From positions 620,001-684,000 of the forward strand of contig CATNEN010000002.1 of assembly GCA_950097015.1 (NCBI GenBank): 64,000 bases of DNA, in the 5' to 3' direction. The position numbers were made by a program, and so were the translations under genes. The notes beneath the pieces were generated by a model, which had not been told where the DNA came from, made no database searches, and was given only the letters and a program-made list of their open reading frames with translations. The DNA comes from Macrostomum hystrix (Eukaryota > Platyhelminthes > Macrostomidae). Shown here in pieces: positions 11,929 through 24,720 of this stretch (positions within the stretch are counted from its first letter, which is position 1; each line of letters opens with the position of its first letter).

Positions 11929-13000
11929 CTCGGAGTCCAGCAACACCTATAGCTCTAAGCAAATCTCACTTACAATTCAATGTTTTGTGACCCACAGAGG
12001 TGCAGTAGACGGTGATAGCCATGTACTATAATATAGGATTTCGGAAATCGGAACCTGTGCTACTCATACACTTTATTGCTATATTCATGATAACAAACTT
12101 CAAATAAGAAAATACAATAAATGTACGGCCAAGTTTTTCTCATAACTCTGAGCGTAAATTTTTGTTTATACGCTCGTATTAAGAAGTTAGCACATGTATA
12201 TAAATGCTTGAATAAATAAGCAAATAAAATGACTATACAATTTTGATAAACATTTTAGCGTAAAAGTACTGTCAGAAAATAGCTCCGCATATTATAAACT
12301 ATAAGAAATTTTATAGGAATTAAAAATGTTCATCGCTTTATTAAAAGCTGCAATATTAACACTCAAAATGTCAGTCGGTTATCATTAAGGATTCTAAAGC
12401 TTGAAATAGAATATCTTGCTGTGTAGCTCTTAACAAGAATAAACAACGAGATAACTTCCGGATTCATTCTAGGCATATGTATAGATTATTCGTGAGCACC
12501 GACTGCGGTTCAACCTGTGCTTCACCAGGGCGCAACTCTAAATATAGAGAAACTAAAGTATTGATAGATAGACTGGAAATTCAATCCTTATATTAAGAAT
12601 ATTTCACAATTTAAACACGGGATTATAAACAAAAAATGTCTAATTATAGCGAGTCATCTAGAATAAGTTCTAAACAGGAAGAATTACTGAATATTTACTT
12701 TTGATAAATTTCTACAGCTAATAGAATGTGTTTATTAAAAGGAAGACAGCCATCGATGACGAACTCAGCAAGAAGGATAACAGTTTCCTGAACAATTCTT
12801 TGAAGTTAAGTCTTCAACGTGAGAACTATAACACAATTTCTTACACTGACTACTCTAAAGCACTTAGGACTACATTCAGTGCACTTCAGTATGCTCAGCA
12901 ACTTCCAGTTGAAATAAAAGAAAGTCCATGTCCGTATTTTATCCATGACTCGTCGATGGATAAAACAAAACTCGACTTTCTAATTTTAAAGCACTCGCCA
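11929..13000. other. 3' flank of receptor gene A2, no gene seen
   Basis: This is the second copy of the AT-rich flank at 1-1077. No coding or RNA gene is evident. Confidence 0.6.
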
Positions 13001-16000
13001 CTACATCTGGCCCTCTTGATGGACACCTTCCATCGAATCAAGTGGCTGGCGTATGACTCGTCCGTTGCAGTCGCAGCTGACAAATGTCCTACCGTCGGTG
13101 TCAATGTGACCCACAATGTCTGTGTACAAGGTGAGGCTGCTCTCGGAGAGCTCTGCTGGCGGAAACTGACTAGATGCCCCCGGTTCTGGTTTCACCACTT
13201 GCAAGTAAACATCACCGGAGTCTGCGTAAGAGGTACCAGGCATGATTAGTGGCAGGGCAGGTGCGACAGACTTGGCCGCATTGTCATGCGTCGCTAGTGT
13301 GCCTGTTTTGCTAGGTATTGCCAGCTTTGTAGATTTGCCATTTGAGCCACATTTGGTTGGCTTAGCAGTTTTGCTGAGAGAAGCACGTTTAGCATTAGAG
13401 GCTCGATCAGATCTGGGGCGCGAGGCGGATTTGGCCGATGACAGCGGTCGGACTCGTCTCCCAACAGCCAGTTCAGAGACTCTGCGGCCAGTGGCGTCCG
13501 TCGGCTTGCGGCGGCTGCGCACGATGCAGAGAGCCACAATGAGACCCAGGGTGAGCAGCGAGGCCGTTGTTGCCGAGATGCCAATTCCCACTGATATGAA
13601 GAACAGATGGGTGGGCTCAGTTGAAGAGCCTCCTGGAATCGAAGTGGTGGTCCATTGATTTGCAGTAACTGAAAGTTTACATCGAGCAATGAGTATTTTA
13701 AATTTTATTTCAGCTTTTGTATGGCAGAAAAAAAACTGAATAAAATCAAAATACATAAAATTAATCAGTGTCGAATCATTCTAAATGTTGGAAAAAATAG
13801 GATACAAATGATACGTAAATTACTGTAAGATATAAAGGCTAAGGCAATAATTAAACATTTTTACTTTGGCTTGCCTGTAACTCCCGTACGAATACGGCAG
13901 TTTTATCAGTCAGTTGACTTACTTATTAAACTACTGAATACAATACTATGCGCTCACAATCAGCTGTGAGGCTTTCTACGAGCGTAAATTCAAAACAAGG
14001 CCTCATTTTTTCTCTCCGTGGCAATGGCTGGCTGGCTTAGAATATCTATGGTCTATCACATAGGGAACCACTCCGATTATTTTTTCGCTAAAATTTCGTC
14101 TGTTAAGCCTGCATTGTGCAAACAGACAAAAGACTACAGAACGGGATGTTTATTGCAAGGATACCAGTCTAATACAGCCTTTGTCCAAAAGACAAACAAT
14201 CATTTCATTGGGTCTGAGGCAGAGCATGCGTCAACTTACAACCGTCAAAACGGAAATTAGAAACTAGAAAACTGTTCAACCGACAATCGCATGAACTGAT
14301 TAGTTGTTAGATAAGCTATTGATAAGCTACGAGCTAGCACTGCCTTTACTCAACTGAATAATCTATGACGACTCAAAAGCAACACAAATTAAAAAGCGAT
14401 CGCAATGAGCTTAGCTTAGCATTTCGCATATACAATGTACTTACTTAACTCACTGCAGTTAAATGAATGCTCTGTTCGATTGAGCACATTCTTGCCAGCT
14501 GCAGTTTGATTAACGTGGCAGACTATCCGGACATGGCTTGGAGCTTGGCATTGCTGCAGTGAAATCTTGAGAATCGTACCATTTTCAACTGGTAAAAGTT
14601 TCGGCACTGACACACTGGAATCGCTCTGCAAAGTTGGGGTAGCGCTTTGAATTTCGGAATACTTGTGAAGGGATGGACACGTCAGGCACGTCAGAAGCGC
14701 ATGGATGCTTAAGAATTTGTGAAGAAATAACACGAGCGAAAGTCAGGAAGGAAGCAGAAGACGGAAATTAGGGAGCTCTTCTTAGACGATAGAATATGCT
14801 TGTATTGACATAACAAAGCTGATACGAGCGAATCTGACAATGAAAATAGTGAGATGATTGACAAAGTTAACGATTGGATTGAAATATTTCAATAAATATA
14901 AGCGAAACTTGTAGCATCAAAGGACAACGAATTTCTAAACCTATATGAAGAAATGGACTCACTAAATTCATCGAACACATTGTGCTTGGCTTTGGATTCG
15001 CTTCCGAAACTGAAACTTCCACAAACGCGTGACTTTGGTTCTGTCCATGAAGCTTGAAGGTAACCTGAGGCTGATCTACAAAGAAATAAATCAATAGCAG
15101 AAACTGGTGATTGGATGATGATGAAAAATTGATTAGAACTATTATGTATCTCTCACAAAATACGCTGACGTTTTGAACAAGCTGATCAGCTCTGCTTGAG
15201 CACGGGTGATTGGCGATGCACACCAGTTTGGACCCGTGCATCGATCGATGCGCTGTGATGCGGAACGCGGACTGGCCGTTCGATTCAGAAATATTTTCTA
15301 GTGAGATGTTCTCCTGCAAAGCAGTTCGTTCAGTTATTTAGTTCTATGTGATTCTTATATGCCAATAAGGTTATTGAAAACATACAGATTGGAATTTAGT
15401 CTTGAGCTGCAGCCAGCATTGGTGCTTCACTTGAGGGCTGTCACTGACTGAGCTGACATTGACAGAAATGACGTCGCCCTCCCAAACACTGACAGTCTGC
15501 GTTGCTGTCCATCTGCTTTCTGGCTGCTCTAAAACGGAATAATTGTATCATTAAGAACGCTAAACGTAAACGAATCAGTGCGCAGTGTCATCAGGCGAGA
15601 TGCTGGGTTGTCTACTATTTTCCGTCAGTCTAATTATTGATTCCGGCTTCCGTTTCGACTACCTCTTCCACTTCCATCTGATGCTACCCAAACCTCTTAT
15701 TGGTCAAATCTCAAAAAATCAATCCGATTGATACAGATTGAAGTCTCGCTGTTTTGCGCTGCTAAACAGAAAAACTCCGCAACCCAACCACAATGACTCC
15801 TGCAAGGCTTTGAAAGCAGCCGACATGTGCTCAATGGAGCTCATTCACTGTGCATGCGAATCTATTCCTAAGTTCTCTGAGTACAATAGCTCGACACACT
15901 AGCGGATACTTTTTCACCTGCTCCCAAGGCATACGATCAATGTTATTAGAACACGGCCAATGCCGCACGTCGCAACGAATACATACAGCACTATCGAGCT

Positions 16001-19000
16001 GTTTTGGCCGGGGTCGGTGGCAGAGCGGTAAACGCATTTGACTCTCGCACCAAGGTCCCTAAGTTAAATTCCACGGCGAGGCCACATTTATATGGGGCCC
16101 AGACGCGGAGGGAGGCTTATGGGTGTAACTACGAGCTCTCCCGCATCTCATCGCTCCGCTGTCTCATCTTTTCCTGTCTCATCTCTCACGTGTCTCATCT
16201 CTCCTCTCGTACAATTCAGGCTAAACTTGTTTCTGTTCATAAAAAATATAAATGTTTGCATGTATAAAGTCACACACAAGCTTAAGTTTCTCTAACAGTG
16301 CGGGCATCTCAGAGCAATCAACGAGAAGTACTCACTTTGCAGGTTAATTATGCTGCTGTTAAACTCTGCCGCATCGGCACCCGAGAAATTTTGCTTCATT
16401 CTGCAGCTAATCACCTTCCCACTGTCCTCCAATGTCACGTTGAAACTGAAGGCAAAGCCACCCTGGACCACTTTCTGCAAAAATGTAACCATGGTATCTT
16501 AAGACTTCGCTTTAAGCAATCCCAGTCACACATGGGATAGCTGATGTCGGGGCTAAAGTGATTTAAGCATTTTGTACTTGGCCTCACATTGCGTGACTCT
16601 GAAAATGTGCCAGCGAAAGTGCAGCTGACAAATGAGGCTTCAGGATTTCCAAGGTCGGTCACATTGAGGCGGAAATGTGCAGTGAAGCCGTGACACAAGA
16701 CTGGGGACAGCTGCTGTACTGTTGCAGCTGGCCGGTCTACAATGGAATAACATTCGTATTTAGATTGTGTATGACACTTGCAATCTGTTCTACACTGCTT
16801 ATTTTGAAAGAGAGAATGCCAGTATGAACTTTTCGGTAAATTCAGGGAGGAAAAACCTCAGTAAAAACGGAGACTATTGACCAAGTCCGAGGGCATTGAG
16901 TAGATATACTCTAGGAATATACATCTAGAAGTGTTAGTTGGACTCTGTCAGAGTCTGAAATTTAATAAAGAATTCGAATAGTGTCTGTATATACTCGCAT
17001 GCGCATTGACCGCTAAAACAAACTGCTCAGAAACATTTTTTCTTACGTTGAATGGCTTCTTTGTAAGTCCCGTGACTGGGACACGTCACTTGTGTACCAC
17101 TCAGTGGAAAGTAGGAAATTAACATTCTTGGGGTTCGCTTCCAGCCCAGTTGCTATGCCAAATATCCATTAGCAACCAGCTAAGGCAAAGAGGAATTTGA
17201 AGTACAGAAGCAAATAAAGCAGAGAATGGAGCATCATCATGAGACAGGGTACAGCAGAAAGGGGAGGGACAGGAGACGATAAGAAATAATTGTGCAAACA
17301 AACAATATTTCCAAAATGGAATTTGCTAGCAATCTACAAGCCTTTGGGTTTCCATGAAACTGATCAGCTTCTTCCAGCCAGAGAACAGACCCAGGCTACT
17401 CACAGTACACAGGTGGAGCATTTATAGACTCGTTCCTTTCACAGCCGAGTCCCGGCTGGCTCACAGAGCACCGGATGCGGGCTGAAGAACCCCATCGTCT
17501 GGCTGCGTGTCCGGTGAAAGACTCGCTTGCGACTGACTTCTGCAGAAATGAAGCCGAGAAATCAGCGACCATTTCTCATGAAAGTAGCTCAAAATGTCCA
17601 ACTAAAGAAGGCATGTGCCTTCAAATCTCCCATTATTGCTTAGAAAGCTGCTTGCGATAGAATTATTGGACATTCTACAATCTTTCATAAACTACTTACA
17701 GAGAGGCTTCTCATTGTTTCTTCTCCTTGCTGGGTGAGCACTGAGCAATGATAGCTGGTGTGAAACGGCCAGTTGCTGCTTGTTGAGTTCACTGTGACAC
17801 TGACGACTGATCCTTCCAGCCAGTAGCTGCCGGGTGACAGTGAGATGCGAGCCTCACAGGGGTCTGAAGTGCACGCAGGGTGTAAGCAAAGATAATGATT
17901 CGCTTGTCACAAGTGCTTCAAATATTTCTATCTAAGATTTTGTAGCATATCAGCTTACAAACTAACGGAGGAATTTTCAGTGTTTGCTTTGTAGTTTCAG
18001 ATTTGGTATTGTACGCAGAGTGGCTCTCATTTGAACTTAATTCTTGTCCACAAAAGATACAGCTGTTCTCCAGGGATGAGCTCACATCCAACCTGAACTC
18101 GTGGACCACGTTTAGACAGAAGTGGCACGAGCTGGTGCTTTTGGTTTCCAATTTCTGAAAATGTCGGCAACGAGTATGTTTAGTCCGACTCATTGCCAAA
18201 TATGACTGCCATGTGCTAGCTGTCTTACATTCACTCACCACGAGCTTCCTTTTTATTTCGTATGTTGAGTATTTCTGACATTTGTAAGTAACTTGTTGTT
18301 CTCCAGGTCCAATTTTCTGCTCCAAGCAGTTGCAAACTCTACAGGCAATCAATGTCACAGGAAATCCGCCATCACTGGTGACGCTGAAGATGACGGATCT
18401 TCCTTCTACCCAGAACTGGCGCCCACCGATTTGTAGACCGGAATCATTGAAGTTTAATTGCAAGTCTATGGGTGTCACTGAGTGAATTGTGGGCATTCAT
18501 TTATTATATAATTCAGTTTACGGCATGTACAAACAACAAGAGAATCATACTATTTAAAAAATTATATTATTTTGTTTTAGTATTCAGAGGGATGCAATCG
18601 GCTGCCATTGCGCAACCGTCAGTCAAATTGACCCGAACCTAGCGGGGCCGCAGCATGAAAAATGTAGTGAGAATGGATCTGGACCTTTGATGTGTGAGTC
18701 TCATCAGATATCCTAATACGGTGGAATGCCAGACTGCATGATCGCACAGCTGACACTGTTGAAGGCAGCTAATCTGAGAGCTCTCTGATTCGGAGAGCTA
18801 ATCTGAGGTGAGCAACGATTTGATCCGCTGAGTTCATTCAATCTCTCTTGTTTTCATCATGATCAAAGGAAACAAATCAGTAAAATGCATATCGAGTACC
18901 ATCGAGTTGTAGCCTTGTCGAGGCACTGCGGGTTGAGTTGTGGCAGCTGAATTCGCACAGGAGAACCCAATCGAACAGGCTGTTCACTGCATGGAATCGC

Positions 19001-20572
19001 AGCAAAAAGTTCCATGCCTCAGGCTTCAAAACTGTCTGGAATAAGAAAATATCACCACTTCGTGCTTGCTGACAAGCAAAGCTCATCAACCAAGGTGAAA
19101 GGTCAGCTCAGGACTCACCAAGTTCCCATTCCACTGCTCGCCAGCCTGAGATGTGATCCTGCAGCTGGGCTGTCTGCCGGAATCCATTGGGCACAGCAGA
19201 GACACGTTCACAAGGACTGAATCACCGAGTCTCAAATGTTTCAGCCCAGGTTTGCATCGCTCAATCTTGTTCGAGACGGCGGCACAAGTAGAAAAATAAG
19301 CATGGTTTGCTTCTGCACAGGAATGAGAGATGCCCAGTGTTTTAGAGAGAGTAGAACAAGTCCATATTACAAGTCCAAAAGCATTCATTTCGGAATATTA
19401 CGAGCGCATAGCAATTTTAAGGCTCAATGAGATCAATGAGATACGAAAGCTCACCTTCTGTGATATCCAAGCCGTTGAAGGATGAGAATGAACTCCCTGG
19501 ACGCTGCCGAATAAGAATGTGCTCAGTCGGCTGCAATTTGAGTTGTGATGCATGAGCTTAGAACAGTCATCTGATCAATCTGGACTCTCAGTCGAGTCAG
19601 TGGAGAGTGCAGTTACCAGTGGAATGGTGGTCCTGTTGCACTGCACGAAGAACTCCGCAGTCGAGCCGGCTGAGACGCCTGCCCAGCCGCAGGAGGACAG
19701 AGCGGTCGAGTTGTGTCTGAGCACGGCGCGGCAGTTCGAGTCAGCCGCGAACGCTTCGGGTGGCAACCAGCTGCCGAGGAGAACCTGCAAGCCGCTGCCT
19801 CCAGCTGAAATGGCAAAGCGGCTGGCTTGACAACAACGAACTGACTCTGAGCTCAGCTGGGACTCACCTGCGTGCACAGTGACAGACAGCACTCGGACTT
19901 CTCTGACCAGCTTCAGCAGCAGCCAGTGGAAGCCGTCAGAGTCAGCGACTCTCCCGAGGTTCCAGGGCCGCTCGCTGAACTGGGACTCGCTGACGCAGCT
20001 TGGAGAACTGGCACCGCCGGACTGCCAACCGGCAGCCACGTCCGCGAGGGAGACGCGGAACGTCCGGCTGTCAGCCGCGCCTGCCAGTAGGCCTGAGGGT
20101 CGTGGGATTGGGTCGAATTATGTAAAAATAACATGCAGAAATGTAGCACGCAGTCACCGTATATTAATGGTCATTTTGGAGTGATAAAAACGGCTCCGGT
20201 CTGAAATCTCCTCTCCAAAGATTTTATGCGACCGATTGAATAAATTCAGAATTGAACTCACTGCCAACTGAAATGGCTGTGACAGCTGACGCAATACGAG
20301 CTATTAGGTTAGGGAATTTCAAGTTTTGCAAGAAGACCAAATTTTTATTTAATTTTTTTCTAGAATTTTTAAGAATACACAGCTGTTTAATAAATCATTT
20401 AACGAGTTTCTGGCTTGTAAGTTTGTTTGGTTGCCATTCGTTTCTTGATTGAGCTTTTGTGATCGAGGATTGAGTTCAGTATCGCAGCATTCTTACCACA
20501 CAAGCAGCAGCAGCAGCAGAGCCAGGACCACAAGAAGCTCTGCCAAGAAGACAGTTGACAGAAGCTCGGCAT
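13001..20572 (-). CDS. Ig-like type I receptor A2, tandem paralogue of A1
   Basis: This has the same exon layout as A1. The first exon is 20497-20572 (ATG at 20572), the second 19868-20092, and the last 13001-13668. The Ig exons follow the A1 positions plus about 11,850, for example 14963-15075 for the penultimate domain's first half. By my reading all splice sites and frames are kept. The signal peptide has five cysteines in its core instead of eight, and exon 8 lacks three residues of a Lys-Ser-Thr repeat, giving about 1,056 residues. The cytoplasmic tail differs from A1 at two residues (Thr to Ser, Asp to Gly), and both tyrosine motifs are intact. Near-identity and open frames suggest a recent duplication with both copies functional. 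Confidence 0.82.
16006..16273 (+). mobile_element. tRNA-derived SINE, family 2, in an A2 intron
   Basis: This is the duplicated counterpart of the SINE at 4153-4420, with only a few base differences. It shows the SINE was present before the tandem duplication. Confidence 0.75.
20504..20518. repeat. CAG/CTG microsatellite coding for polycysteine in A2 signal peptide
   Basis: Five GCA units here correspond to eight in A1 (8653-8676). They read as five Cys codons on the minus strand. Confidence 0.7.
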
Positions 20573-21313
20573 ATTTTGTTGCAGCTAATGAAAGTGGTAC
20601 TCGAGCTTCTGCTGCTAATTAAGAAATTCGGGTTTGTGTTTCAGTCAAGCTGCCTTTTATATTTTGATCCGCCAAGGGTCGGGAATGGAAAGCAGCCCTG
20701 TCAGCTGTTGCTGCTAAATACCGATTTGGTCCATCGGTGTGCCGATTTTGGCAGTTTTATTGCACTGGTGGATAAAGCTAGCGTGCATTGTAAACAATGA
20801 TTCTGCCAGCAACGAGGCGCAGCACCTCAACAGAAATCAGCTGCATCGAAGCTTTGCGTTCGGCCTCTCAAAGCCATTTTTCTTTGTGCTGAAACAGGAC
20901 AGAGAAATAAGAAATGCAGGAAGAGACAATTCTTTTCTGGAAACACTTCACATCCTTGCTGATGTATATTTCATTTAACTATTCATAAAGTATTCTTGTC
21001 TTTCCTTTTTGCCTAAAATTATTCACTCTGACAATTCCTGTGTAAGCAAACAGGCAAACATAAACATCACTGATTCAACTTTAACTAAGAATAAGCTATA
21101 CAAATTAAATACATTGAATTGCTGATTGTAGTGTTTGCACTAGCCAAATATAGAATGCGCCTGACACTTACCTGCGACCATCTAGTAAAATTAAATACTC
21201 ACTGATTAACCAGATAATTATTCATCTGCTATCAGACTCAGATAAAGTTTCATCCAACAACTGAATGGTTATAGACAAGTTTAAATCGGAATTTTACATG
21301 GCATAGGACAAGG

Positions 21314-21375
21314 ACCAGTGGAATAGCGGTCCTGTTGCACTGCACGAAGAACTCCGCAGTCGAGCCGTCTGAGAC
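21314..21375 (-). repeat. Stray copy of the end of receptor exon 3, unit 2
   Basis: This is the counterpart of 9473-9533, carrying the same shared differences from exon 3. Confidence 0.7.
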
Positions 21376-21515
21376 GTTCAGTGTTCAGTCATCGCGAGAG
21401 TGCCACCTTTCTGACACCTTTTAACTTTGACACCTGTCAACTAGTGATCGACCATTTCATTAGCTCGTTCTAGAGCTCTTTGCTTATGTCTCTTTATTTC
21501 TTCTTAATTCATGAT

Positions 21516-24275
21516 TCACTCGAGCTGTAGCCTCAAAGCCGCCGTAAACAAAGTGCCGATCGCCAGCCCGACGCACAATGCGACCGCCAGGGCACCCAGG
21601 CCGAGCCCCATCAGGTTATTCCCAGACTGCGCGTGAGGCTCACGAAGAAGCGACTTGGCCAGCGTGCCGTCTTACTTCGGGGCGTCCGTTGGAGCTTCAA
21701 GCGGCTTGGTCAAAGGCTCAACTGTCGACTTGCTTACTTTCTGAGCATCCGATACGAAGGTTCTTGAGAAGCCGTCGGCAGCTACAGTGGAAGCAATGCT
21801 ATCGGCGGCCAAGCCAATATGCAAGTCAGCTCCCGTGGTCTCAGTTGAGGACTTTTCGATGGCTAAAATGGTGAGATCGTTCGACAGTCGTTGCATTCAC
21901 GATCGGAATTGTGATATTCGAGTGCATTCTCTAATTTCCACTCACTGTAGTTTGCCTGAAACATTTTCGAGTTTCTCAATGGACCGAAAAAACTCGGTCT
22001 CCGATCTCCGTGAACTGGCTGACCTGACAGGTGACGGTGACTGCAGCCTGAGGCTCCAGGAGCCGTTGGAGCAGCTGGGCTCTTCGGACCCAGCCAGAAT
22101 TGGGACCCAGCCGTTCTGACAAGGGAATAATCTGAAGTAAAATCACAATGCTGTCAACATTTATCAACATATTCTTAGAAAAATTCAGCAATACATCACT
22201 TGATCCTTTCATCGATATTTAATGGAAACTTTTTGTACGCTCGTAATTTAAATCCCTATTGTGCAATCAGCCCCTCATCCCAACGGGACTGGTTCAGGGA
22301 CGATCACCGTCACAGTGTCGATGCTGACAGCTTCTGATGTCAGCGAGCAGTGCAGTTCAGGCCGAGGGTTTCCCTCCTCCGTCAGCACTGCCTGCACCAG
22401 GTCTGAGCCGTTGACAAGCCGGCCAGACCAGCCGATGGTGCTCGCGGAGACTGCAAAGGCAGGAGAGGAAAGTCATGAGGTCGCGGATTCCCATGACGCA
22501 CACTCCAGTGTCAAATCGATTAGAGTGAGCTGTGATGGTCTGCGAGAATTCCTGAGTGTATTCTGACCTTCCTGCCTGACTGGCTCTGCATTTCAGGTGT
22601 CCAGAGTTGAATATCCGAACGACGATGATGGAGAACTTGCTCAAGAGGTGAGACGGACCCGCATAACCGCGGCTCGGTTTCAGACGCACCTGGAGATTGC
22701 GGACGGTACAATAACCAGAGTACTCAATCAATACAAGTTCAACAGTGAAAGCAGTTTTGGATTCACCTGAGAGCCGTCAGCGATCTGCAGCCAGCACTGT
22801 TGATTGGGCTCCGGGTTGCCCTCGAGAGACTCCACACTGAAGGTCATTCGCTGGCCCTCCTTCAACACGATTGGTGCGTTCGCGGACCAGTTGCTTCTGG
22901 CGGTGACTGAAATGAGTTAAGTACAAGAAAATCATATCAGAATCAGAGATGTGAGAAATCGGAGAGCTTCTCACAATGAACCGTCAGGCTTCGAGACGCT
23001 CTCCGCCAGAACAGATTGAGCGATCCATTGTTCTGGGTGTGGTCGCACTCGACAACGCATCCATGCACCATCGCCTTCGTCACTTCGAAGCTGCCAGTCT
23101 GAAATGACATGCAACGGGCCATGCAGTCGAGTTTGGGTTTGCTCGAGAGTATTGACAGAGTCCTCTCACAAGGTTCTCCGTCAGTGGGAGCAAGGTAACT
23201 GAGCCCGTGCATGAGAGGCTGCAGCTCACAGTCGGCTGTGGCTGGCCTGGTGTGACGTGGACCCTGAAATCTGTGGCATTGCCTACTTCCAGTACGTCTG
23301 GCAGATCTATGCTCAGTGCGGCCGGATCTGCAGAGGGGAGTAGAGACGCTAAGATATGAGCACCGATTCGATTGAAAATGCTGGACTGCGAATGCTTACT
23401 CACAGTAGACTGTAAGTCTCTGACTGAAGAAGTGCAAAAACTAGCGAGTATTGGCCACACACCTCAGCACCGTTTGGTCCATCAAAGGCGTAGCGGTGAA
23501 GACAAAGCGAGTCAATAGGGGAGATTCTCCAAGTCGCGATCCATTGTTCGCAAAGGCTTTTTTAAGCAAGAAAATCAATTACTTTTAGGCCGTGGCTCAT
23601 CGAGAACATTATATTCAACTTACCGTAGAGCCATTGGCTAGTATGATGACACACAGATGACGTGGCACAGGGTTACCATTGAGAGATGTCAACGTCACCT
23701 GAAAGTTATCTCCCTGCATGACCCTCAGAGTGGGAGTTCCGGTCCATGAACTGTTGGATCGGTCTGCTGGAATTATCGATCGAAGGTTTAACAGAAGTGC
23801 ACGGACAGGAATGCATGACGGGTTAATATTTATTGATACTTTACTTTCTGACTGTTCTTACTAACATTCAATGTTTAAAATCTCATTAGCCCAGTCCGAG
23901 AACACCATTTTTGAGTTGATGGTCTGATTGAGCAAACAGACTAGGTGATCTCCATGATGCATGCTTCTCAGGGGGCTCTGCAAGTTAACTGGAGAGAACT
24001 GGACAGAAGGCTATTGAAGACGCTAATTAGAGTGTAGCACCAACAGGTGACATCTATTGCTCAGCAGACCTAGTACTCAGGAGCAATGAGCTCATCAGAG
24101 TGAAGCCTCTGTAAGGATGCCGCAGGTGAGACTGTTTACTAAGTGGATTTTTCAAAACCGCTTCCTCACCTCCTGCTTCTTCCAATTAATGAAGAGAATA
24201 TACACTCTGCAGTCAGTCGCTGCCGCATTGCTGCAGTCGGCAGGTGTTCGCATCGCTAAATGGTTGTCCTAGATT
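21516..24275 (-). CDS. Ig-like receptor gene B2, short cytoplasmic tail, possibly degenerate
   Basis: The last exon (21516-21626) encodes a glycine/alanine/leucine-rich transmembrane helix and a tail of only RLQLE. It joins in phase 0 to a threonine/serine-rich stalk exon (21738-21862). Upstream are Ig-like half-domain exons built as in gene A: first halves 22308-22450 (GNPRPELHC), 22768-22907 (GNPEPNQQC), 23170-23327 (GQPQPTVSC) and 23624-23766 (GNPVPRHLC), and second halves 22975-23098 and 23866-23977, with less certain ones near 21930-22120, 22580-22690 and 23402-23560. A further fragment lies at 24150-24275. The 23402-23560 exon has an in-frame TAG just after its F-strand motif LRCVANTR. 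Phases near 22.0 kb do not join well, and no signal peptide was found. It is either a short-tail partner receptor of A2 or a decaying copy. Confidence 0.55.
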
Positions 24276-24390
24276 GAAAATTCGGCAATTGATGATTCGG
24301 TAGAATTTTCTTTCAGATTCCATGGAGATTCGGTACAGAACATAAAAGCATACAGAACGAAGCGGAAAATTTTCTCAGAGCTTCAGGTGT

Positions 24391-24720
24391 AACGGGGGCT
24401 GAGGGGTTTTAACGCGTTTTCCCCTCGCACCAAGGTCCTGAGCTCGATTCCGCGGCGAGGCCACATTCATTTGGGGCGCAGCCGAGGAGAGAAGGCTTGG
24501 GGGCTTGTCGTGCAATTTACGCACTTAAGGGGCAAACCTCCAAGGCACAGTGAGAGTATACACTGTCTAACGATGAGAAAGTCAGGGCAGATGTACACAC
24601 CTGTGTGAGCCTGCATACAGTATCTGTGTGCGTGTGTGCTCAGGAGTCAGCCAAATGGGCAAAACTGCCTGAGAATTGCCTGCGCGTCTATTGTCACCAA
24701 ATCGTGTGCAATGAAAATCG
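24391..24720 (+). mobile_element. tRNA-derived SINE, family 2
   Basis: A degenerate tRNA-like head (CTCGCACCAAGGTCCTGAGC, then GCGAGGCCACATTCATTTGG) is followed by a body shared with other copies: GGGCTTGTCGTGCAATTTAC, then CAGGGCAGATGTACACACCT and TGTGTGCTCAGGAGTCA. Intergenic, upstream of B2. Confidence 0.75.

Larger units (their letters stand above)
11924..22110. repeat. Tandem segmental duplication, unit 2
   Basis: This is the second copy of the tandem unit, carrying gene A2 and the 3' end of gene B2. Differences from unit 1 include loss of a roughly 70-bp SINE-tail fragment (present at about 2,990-3,070), a 23-bp insertion near 15,757, a 9-bp in-frame deletion in exon 8 of A2, and a shorter CAG/CTG run in exon 1. 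Beyond about 22,110 the sequence continues into B2 exons that unit 1 lacks. Confidence 0.93.
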
